From Amphibalanus amphitrite (Eukaryota > Arthropoda > Thecostraca > Balanomorpha > Balanidae): a stretch of DNA of 64,000 nucleotides. This document shows positions 56,727-64,000 of this stretch, in pieces (positions within the stretch are counted from its first letter, which is position 1; each line of letters starts with the position of its first letter). Below the pieces are notes generated by a model that did no database searches, was not told the DNA's origin, and saw nothing but the letters and a program-made list of their open reading frames with translations. Made by a program: the position numbers and the translations under genes. Where the stretch lies: contig NW_024881529.1 of NCBI RefSeq assembly GCF_019059575.1, forward strand, positions 124,001 to 188,000. Reading direction: 5' to 3'.

Positions 56727-59700
56727 ATTTCATCGGACTCCTAGTGAGCTTGTGCTGAACTGACCCCCAACAGGTTGGCGTTAATCATTATCTTTTTCCG
56801 ATGCAAAAGCAAAATTAAAGCTAATTTGACATCAATCAGCGTCAATAACAAGATATGTTGAAAGTTCCTGGAATTTTCTTAATTTTCGCGGCGTTCATTG
56901 CAAAGTTATGAGGGCATAAATGGCGAAGGGTGATTGGGCGTTATCACACTCCATGATTAGGCCAACGTTCTTCCAGATATCGGATAAAGCAGCCGCTGTC
57001 ATCCCTCTGTTCTCTGAAGCATCCCGCTGTTTGGTGGCAAAGGTCGGGTCATAATCGTGTACTTCAAATGAAGACTGTTCATGCACTGTGACGTATACGT
57101 CAGAACTCACTATGTCACTATGACTATAATAGAGCTATCAGCAATCGATTCTTCATCATGAAAACACGCGGACCTATTGTGAATGCAGGCACACGCGAGG
57201 CTGAGGCGGTTAGAACGCTGGGAAGTGGGAACACATGTCTTCCCTGCCCAGTGCCTACTGACGATCCAAGGAGAGAACCATTTGGGTATTTGCGCCTCTC
57301 ACAGCATCTGAAAATGCCGAAACTTTGTCTGTTTTCTCGTAAATACAACATAACACAAGCAAATTAAATTAAAGTGTTTAATTTAATTTATTTGAATTTA
57401 ACAACTTAATTTTTTTAATCATAAAACGTCAGCTTGAAAAAGCATAGCAACGCGAACGATAGCGAATTAGATGAACTATTGGAAATCGTAGAAACCCTTT
57501 AGGGAGATAACCCTCGCTGCATTAAAAACTTTCAGGATCCGTATATGTGCCTATACCCGCCCCAGTACAGTTCCCACCTAACTCATGTGATTTTTTTTAT
57601 CCTTTTCCCGGAACTGTAGAGGAGTAGCTCTGGGGACATTTAGACGAATCTGAAGAGATACGTGTGGTGCTGACTTTTTACCGTGGCCGGCCGTGTTACA
57701 AAAGACGTTCGACGCTGGCAGATATCGCTGGACTTTATAAAACGGTGACTTGCATAAGAAACTGATAAATTTGCACTATTGAAATGCTTATGTCTGATGA
57801 CTTTCCCTGGTTTTATTCCACTTCGCTAGCGCTATAGCTGCTTTTGAGTTATGGGAAGGCGGGCATAGTTAGTTTTAAGCAAACCTATTGCGTGTTTGTA
57901 TCAAGGATATGAAATGTGAAATGAAAAAAATGTTATAAGCAGTGCACACGTCCTTTCACGACGCAGTCCTAACGGTTGCACCGGATGGATATTTACTTTC
58001 GAAGTCCAGAGTTTCCCATCGCCGCTCAAGAGACATTTAATGAGAAACAAAATCGGAAAGCGCCATGCTTTCCCCCTTTGTCTGATTCCATGACCATTAG
58101 GCGATGGACACCATATCAGCCAATCCCATCAGCAAGATTAGTGAGTGAAGTGCATGCATATGTAATGATGAATAAACTTATACAAAGTAAAAAGAAACGT
58201 AGTCATGCAGCCCTGTAGGTTTCTTTCACGAGTAGGGCAAAGTGGGGGCTTTAAATTTGTAATATGTAGATAGGTGGGCATTAACTGGGCTATTTTATTG
58301 AAATGAACGGAAGGACCACCACTTGTCGGAGCTTCTATCACCAAACAGCTTACCTCCAAGATGTTCCGAAAAAGGTTAGCCCAAATAAGCTTTAAAAATT
58401 AGGTACTACCTTTATTCAGCTCGTTTGAGTCTTTTACGACTTTTTGACGATGTACGTACCTAATGAGAAGAAGGTGGACAAAGTTTTAGGTGCATCGGTC
58501 GTGTTTAGCAGCAATGGTGGGCGTCAAATATATCGTTCAATTTTTGCGCCAATTCAAGCCAAGTTAAAAACCACCGTGGTAAGCGTCCATATTTGACCCG
58601 TATGCGGACTCGCAAGCTGCATAAAAACATGTGGAAGGAAAACGCGTGTTCACAAATGCTGCATTGTTGATCGGGAATCGAATTCTCAGCCAAGCTTGTC
58701 AATAGCAAAGCCCATTACAAAAGGAAAGACTGAAGTAAAGCCATGACCAAACCGCACCAATAATGCACGCACGACTGCCTGAACAAATGTGGACAGCATT
58801 TCAAACACCTTATGCGCTGAAGAACAGTGAAGCACTGCTGCAAAGCCCAGCTGATGCATCGCTTTTTGTTTGCTCAGTTGCACTGAAGCATTCGGTGGGG
58901 GTCTATCAGCGGAAATACTGTTGGTTTTGTTTATTGGATTCTTCTTGCATGCGCACAATCACAGTTTTTCGTTTTTTGGCCGTTTTTTTTTAAATGCACT
59001 AGCGATAAGAATGAACCGATTTCGCTTAAAATTCCGCAATTCAGTTCTCAATGCCTTAGGATAGCACTGAGTGAAAATGAAGTGGATTTATTTTGAAGTA
59101 CAGGCTATATTGAAGCTTTCATGGGCATTTTTTTCTTCAAGAAACCCTGTATTACTGTATTTAACCCCCGTGGAAGTACCTATACCTACCTAAAGCGCAT
59201 ACCGTTTGTAGCGCCGATATCGTTTGTAAGTACAACTGATCGCACAATGAAGATGTGTACTCACAAGCACATGCATACTTCGGTCTTGCTAATGAAACTC
59301 TGCATAACAGCACGGCTCTTATTTGTTTGAACAGCACGGTTCAAACAAATAAAGAGCACAATGAGCAGCTCATTTCATTATTCACCCTATCCGGCTGTCA
59401 AAAAACGTTAAACAAGTCGCTCAGAGTATAGTGGTAACACCTTTTATAGCCGAAACAACAACATGTCGTATAGAAAAGTCAAAAGTCAAAACACTGCATG
59501 ACACATTTTATTGATGATGGAATGCACTGAGAACTGAGGATGATCGTCGGCTGATGCGATCCCAAACTTTACATTAATGTCTATTGCCTACAGGAGTCCA
59601 GTGTCTGGCTGGATGACCGTAGAACCACAATCAGCGAAAGCTGCTTACGTCACCACGTGCTTTCTTCAGCTGGTGCGTGCTCTTACCCCATGGAATACGT

Positions 59701-60075
59701 TATAAAGTAATACCCTTGGCCTGCCATAAAAATATTCTCGACAGCCAGCATTTAAGTTCGTACGTTTGTTTACCTTCATGTTGCGGCTCCCGTATGAACA
59801 AAGCTCAAGCAGCAGTTGAAAGCACAGGCTTATGGTGCAAAACGTCACGTTGGTATATGCTATTTTTGTTCGCTGACTGTCGGTCAAAAGGTCAACGAAA
59901 AACCGTCGCTTTACGGAACGCCATTGCAGGAATCAGCACGCGCGTCGGACGTGACCGGCCGTCCCTCACTGCCGTGACAATATCGACGCCACTGACATCA
60001 GGTGTACAGACTGATGCGTGCAACCCTCCCTGGTGACAGTCCCGTCCCGACCCCAGCACTCACGTTAGCATGGCT
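56727..60075. other. Intergenic stretch without supported genes
   Basis: Short ORFs here show no domain, splice or codon support. No element ends recognised. Confidence 0.45.
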
Positions 60076-60660
60076 GCAGCTGTGCGGTGCGCCTGGCCGC
60101 GGCCCGGTCAGCAGTCGGCGGCGGCGGCTGACCGATTCGGCAGGCAGTCCGGGAGAGGGAGGAGAGAGCCGGTCGGCGGCCGCCGCGTCACTGGCCGCCG
60201 CACGGCGATGACGCCGCGCCGCGCCGCTACCTGCCGGCGCCGCCACCAGACGCGGCACCGGCCGCCGCCAGGGGCTGCAGCCCGGCCCGGCGGTGAGCGC
60301 CGCGCTGCGCGGCAGCCGCGTCAAGGACGGACTTCCCCCGAGTCACCGATTCAGCGAGTCCCACCGAGTCAGCGAGATTTACCGACTCACTGTCACTGGA
60401 ATCTGCACAGACTCTCACCGAGTCTCACCTGAACACCAGTTCCCACAGTCTCCCACCCAGGTACAGCTCATCAAGTCTCACCCAAGACACCAATACTCGC
60501 AGTCTCTCCCCGAGGAGCCTATACAATACCGCTGAGTCACATCGAGTCTTACCAAGTCTCATATAAGCACCAACTTTCACCGAGTCTCACCTAAGTAACT
60601 CCAACAAGTCTCAACGAGTATCCGAGTCTTACTCTTACGTAACATAACATAACACTTACT
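60076..60660. other. CpG-rich block followed by CGAGTC-type repeats
   Basis: 60080-60320 is highly CpG-rich (GCCGCCGCG-type words). From 60330 to 60660 there are degenerate CCGAGTCTCACC words. This resembles a promoter or first exon, but no spliceable coding frame is supported. Confidence 0.35.
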
Positions 60661-60677
60661 CGCCGAGTCTTATTTTA

Positions 60678-61004
60678 TCACCTTTCCATGCTTCTATCCT
60701 CAGGATACTGAAATCTTTCTCCTCCACGCCACAACCCCCCTCCGGGCTGGACAGGCAACTTTATCTCATGCGGGCTGCTGCCTTGGAGCGGCACCGCTGC
60801 TCCTGAGGGAGCGCACCCCGTATCCGGGTGCAGTGAGTGCCTCGGGGCTGGGTGGCCTGTCCTCTGGACGGGCTCAGCCCCGGCGACTCACTAGGGTGCC
60901 TGCCCAGACCAATGTCTCCCCCTAATTCCTATCATCCTTCCGGCTCTGCAATGGTCTTGTCGACCGAAAGGGCCTAACCCAACAAAACAAAACAAACAAA
61001 CAAA
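60678..61004 (+). mobile_element. SINE-like element copy 2 with 10-bp duplication
   Basis: TCTTATTTTA at 60668-60677 and 61005-61014 brackets the 327-bp body exactly. It is about 90% similar to 47250-47568 by eye, with a longer AACAAAACAAAACAAACAAA tail. Both copies begin at the same internal point, which argues for a defined 5' end rather than random LINE truncation. Confidence 0.88.
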
Positions 61005-61014
61005 TCTTATTTTA

Positions 61015-61662
61015 CCTTACACCTCTCTCCGAGTCTTACCTTTGTGATGGCAACGGGCAGCAGTGGCACCAAGCACCGTCCACTAGCTTGGTACCGATTG
61101 TTCTTCGATATTGTTGTCAGACGAACGCCGCAGTCTGCACAATCGTAGGTGCAACGGCTCAACTAGCCTACCGTCGGTCCCAAACAAGTGCCCGTGTGTG
61201 TCATGTGTGTATGTGCGCGTGTAATTTAATAACATGGAACTGTTGCATTATTTATAGTCACCGTGTGATGCATGACATTGGAGTGAGGAACACTGGTGGC
61301 CATTAGGGGAGGGAAGAGGTGTGTGAGTCACACGGGTCACACTCACGACCCGTCTTCAGGTCAGGTTGTAAATTGTACCTAATTGTTAGTAGATTGTATG
61401 AGATGATTACTAGACCATCGATTTCGGGCTTCGGAGTTTGGTCCACCTTTGAACCCTATAGCCGCAAAAGTGCTAGAACACAAACAATAGGCCAAAGGAT
61501 GTTTCTCATGGTGATACCCTCTTCGGCATTTGAATTTCGCCCCTAATTGAACGATATCCTTACGAAAACAAGCTCACCCTGAAAAGTGTATTTTCGCCAA
61601 TCGATTCACACAGTGTTCGAAATTGTTCAATTCGACATACATAACATGCACTTTCCGATCAA
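61015..61662. other. Unassigned spacer
   Basis: No gene or element is recognised. Confidence 0.4.
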
Positions 61663-61668
61663 TTTATT
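61663..61668 (-). terminator. Polyadenylation signal AATAAA
   Basis: AATAAA on the minus strand, about 150 bases after the stop codon of the SIBD-type gene, suitably placed for its 3' end. Confidence 0.45.
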
Positions 61669-61818
61669 TTGGCCCTATGTTTATAACCCTCTTGGCTCTT
61701 GCATTACTTTTTCAGCGTTTTAGAAGTGCTGCCTGGTCAGCCAACTACTTAGTGATGGTCAGGCATCAGCTAAGTTTAGTTAGCACTTGCTGTCGATGGC
61801 GTATATGGACGGTTGACA

Positions 61819-62229
61819 TTAGTGCAGGTTCTCGCGGCCGATGCACGAAAAGGTTGATCCAGTGGCGCCTGGCGTCGTTTCTTTACAGACGTCTGGCTTC
61901 AACGGCTTCAATGGCACCAGCTGGGGCTTCGGAAGACGGCACCTACCGTTGGTGCAGGCCATCCCGGTGCCACACTGGCCAAACATACCCCAGGAACCAC
62001 CGCACCGCTCGCCGGCGTTGTTCCTGCAGACGAAGCAGCAGCCACAGGGTAGCTTCTGGCGTCCCAGCGGTGCGCACTGCGCCTCGGTGGCGTCCGTGCA
62101 CGGCGGACTGTCCGGGTGAGAGCAGGGCAGGCAGCGCAGGCCGCAGACCGGAGGCACCACCATCACTGTCAACACCATCAGCAGCCACAGCGGCAGCAGC
62201 AGTGCCGAGCCGGGACGGGTCCAGTGCAT
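61819..62229 (-). CDS. Single insulin-binding-domain (IGFBP-N) secreted protein
   Basis: This 136-residue, single-exon protein has a strong signal peptide (residues 1-30, LLLPLWLLMVLTVMVV core). One IGFBP N-terminal-type domain follows (about 31-100), with Cys at 33, 36, 44, 52, 62, 64, 65, 68, 76, 86, 92 and 97. PCGCCFVC matches the diagnostic GCGCC-type motif, and GERCGG and CGTGMACTNGRC complete the pattern. A short Pro/Lys-rich tail with two more Cys ends the protein. Single insulin-binding-domain proteins of this size are described in spiders and crustaceans, where links to innate immunity or insulin-like peptides have been proposed; binding here is inference. The ATG at 62229 is the only one before the signal peptide. 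Length and Cys pattern suggest an intact gene. Confidence 0.88.
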   Translation of the reverse strand: MHWTRPGSALLLPLWLLMVLTVMVVPPVCGLRCLPCSHPDSPPCTDATEAQCAPLGRQKLPCGCCFVCRNNAGERCGGSWGMFGQCGTGMACTNGRCRLPKPQLVPLKPLKPDVCKETTPGATGSTFSCIGRENLH

Positions 62230-62233
62230 GACG

Positions 62234-62284
62234 AATGGACGGACGGACGGACGGCCGGATGGACGGACGGACGGACGGTTCGGA
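62234..62284. repeat. (GGAC)n repeat in the SIBD gene leader
   Basis: Imperfect GGAC tetramers start five bases upstream of the ATG, so they probably lie in the 5' untranslated region. Confidence 0.85.
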
Positions 62285-62289
62285 CGGCG

Positions 62290-63427
62290 ACTGCCTGTGG
62301 TATGTGTAAGGGCCTGCAGTGCGCTGCTTTATTCAGAGCACTGACATACGGGTGACGTGTCCGTTTCAAAGAGTGACATGTTAGGTTTCAAAAGTCACGT
62401 GGGCAGCTCTAGCCGTATATCAGCGGCCGGAGTGGCTAAATGTGAGCTGTCAACCTTGAATTTCACTGACGTTCGCCATGGTGGACAGGGGTTAGCCCGT
62501 GCATGGCTGGGGGTCTGCCATTTGCCAAGTCACGGGGACGTAACGTTAACTAGTTATTTCATAGTTGGCCACGCCCTGCAAACTGACTGTCTATAAAACT
62601 TGAGTTCAAATGGCGCAGGATAGCAAACGATAGTTCACAGCGAATACTTTCATACGCCTACAGCCCACCGCTGAAGTAGTGTGATGTCAAATGTGTGGTT
62701 TTACCAATCTCAACGGATGGCTTTGACCGACGATTTTTAAATGCGGACTGATTGAAAAGAAGACGTCAATAGATAAAGTTGTAGCTGCAAGGGTGAAGAT
62801 ACATGTAAGCTACATTTAAAGTCTCGTTGCAGTCAGGCTAATCGTTCCTAGGCTTCAGAAGCAGAACATACCCATGACTGCAACCACACATTACTTCTGC
62901 TGTGGACTGCACCTATGCCAACACGATATTCTTGTTCTCATATCAATGCACTGGGTTCATTAAAAGACAGGTCAAATTGTCAAATTTCCGCTTTTGAACA
63001 TTTTTGGACTACTCGGCACATAACTCGTGAGGTAATAAAGTTAGAGCGTTGCTGGCGAGAAACGCAATCGACAGTTTTTCTTTGTTGCAAATACAGTGTT
63101 TACCGACTTGGCTACGGGACTTGCATCATGCTTTCTATTCTCTAGTGTTTTCAATAATGTTTTTTTTTTCAAAAGTAGGCTTAAATTGAAGCTATCTTCA
63201 TTTTCTAGCATTTTTATAAAAGGTGTTTTATCATCAAGCCTATGTTTATAATTTTATTGAATTTGAAATGTGAACGAAAACATGCTGCTGTCACCCTTTG
63301 TAATTAGTAGTCGCATACCTTGATTTCTTCCTCTTTTGTCACACAGGCGTCAATTTCGGTAATATTTCGTTTCACCGCGCAAAACTTATGAACGAAAATA
63401 AACAAAAGGCGGTCTCAAGACAATTTT
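62290..63427. other. Intergenic region between divergent genes
   Basis: It separates the minus-strand SIBD gene from the plus-strand gene starting at 63428, so it must hold both promoters. A TATAAAA on the plus strand at 62592-62598 is far from the plus-strand start. No other feature is recognised. Confidence 0.4.
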
Positions 63428-64000
63428 ATGAGTTGTCTCCCAATTTTTACAATTAATGCTCACCAACGTGTTTCACCAAAAATGCAAAATTTTCCAATTG
63501 ATGATGTGAGTGCAACAGGTCTCCTACACAAGCTGTGCTCCAGAATAACTCGAAAGAAAGGAGGTAAGTTCAAGTTTTGATCGCGATTTCAATGTTAAAT
63601 CACGAATTAACAATGAATTGAAACTTTGAAACATTCATTTTTGCTTGAACTTAACATAGCATACTGCTAGTAATTCTAAGTCGTTCACTGCTTTTGACAT
63701 TTTTCTTTTGCTCTACACCTGTAGTAAGCTGAAGCAGGCTCTACTGGCTGGCTAAACATAGATCAGAATCATGAGACATGATTTGGATTGCAGTCTGTAG
63801 ACTAGTTGAGTGTCCTTTATGTCTCCATCCTAGTCTGCTGTCTGGTTAGTTCATCTGTCCATTTCTGAAGCTTTCAGCCAACCTGCCTCACTGGAAGATT
63901 ATTGCTGTCACAATGTGACAAACAGCTTATGCTACTGGTGTACCTATTTTTTGCAGATGATGTACTGCCCTTCTTCCACCGAGCTCTTCTGCAGCTCTCC
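63428..64000 (+). CDS. 5' end of an unrecognised gene (two exons, runs off window)
   Basis: Exon 1 (63428-63563) starts with an ATG preceded in frame by a stop near 63388. It encodes MSCLPIFTINAHQRVSPKMQ, NFPIDDVSATGLLHKLCSRI and TRKKG, ending at a strong donor GGAG-GTAAGT, phase 1. Exon 2 begins at 63957 after the acceptor TATTTTTTGCAG. It continues in matching phase with DDVLPFFHRALLQLS up to the window edge. The phase agreement, consensus splice sites and amphipathic Leu-rich sequence support a real gene, perhaps a helical-repeat protein. A second ATG at 63482 is an alternative start. The family is not recognised from 60 residues. Confidence 0.6.

Noticed and set aside
59998..60432. Arg/Ala/Pro-rich ORFs on both strands
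   Set aside because: They arise from CpG-rich composition; no domain, no splice-phase support.

Overview
This is invertebrate nuclear DNA, most likely from an arthropod and probably a crustacean. The genes contain spliceosomal introns. One gene encodes a secreted single insulin-binding-domain protein of a type described in arthropods. Most of the sequence is transposon-derived, and it carries very long microsatellites, including an 832-bp GA tract. No bacterial gene organisation is present. The taxonomic call is inference; no species marker is visible.

Five protein genes can be supported. (1) An intronless SLC18B1-like MFS transporter lies on the minus strand at 18948-20408. (2) An intronless secreted cysteine-rich protein lies on the minus strand at 24858-25862. 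(3) A complete gamma-glutamyltransferase (GGT) gene lies on the minus strand at 32854-54055. It has 11 coding exons with matching splice phases, 600 codons, and every catalytic residue I could check. (4) An IGFBP-N/SIBD-type secreted protein lies on the minus strand at 61819-62229. (5) The first two exons of an unrecognised gene lie on the plus strand from 63428 to the window end. They do not form an operon and share no obvious pathway. GGT is a membrane enzyme of glutathione breakdown, while genes 2 and 4 encode secreted proteins.

The rest is layered transposable elements. There is a family with TTAA target duplications, CCC-starting terminal inverted repeats (TIRs), (G)n/(C)n hairpins just inside the ends, and interiors full of AGGTCA/TGACCT motifs (11.4-12.4, 15.4-16.6, 17.5-18.5, 27.0-28.2, 34.8-35.7, 36.5-37.3 and 40.0-41.2 kb). 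There are hAT-type non-autonomous elements with 8-bp target duplications (6.3-7.9, 33.6-33.9 and 38.6-41.3 kb), some carrying private minisatellites. A 2.5-kb element with palindromic modules in its TIRs ends about 130 bp upstream of the GGT start codon. Two kilobase-scale foldback elements occupy 3.1-6.3 and 8.2-10.7 kb.

GGT introns hold a 5'-truncated non-LTR retrotransposon (45.35-47.75 kb) that is itself split by a SINE-like insert with an 11-bp target duplication. A second SINE-like copy sits at 60.7-61.0 kb with its own 10-bp duplication. Several GGT splice acceptors lie directly beside simple repeats: (CT)n, (TGACC)n or (TGACCTG)n on the gene strand. Many nesting events can be dated relative to one another, and in several cases an empty site is present in the window for comparison.
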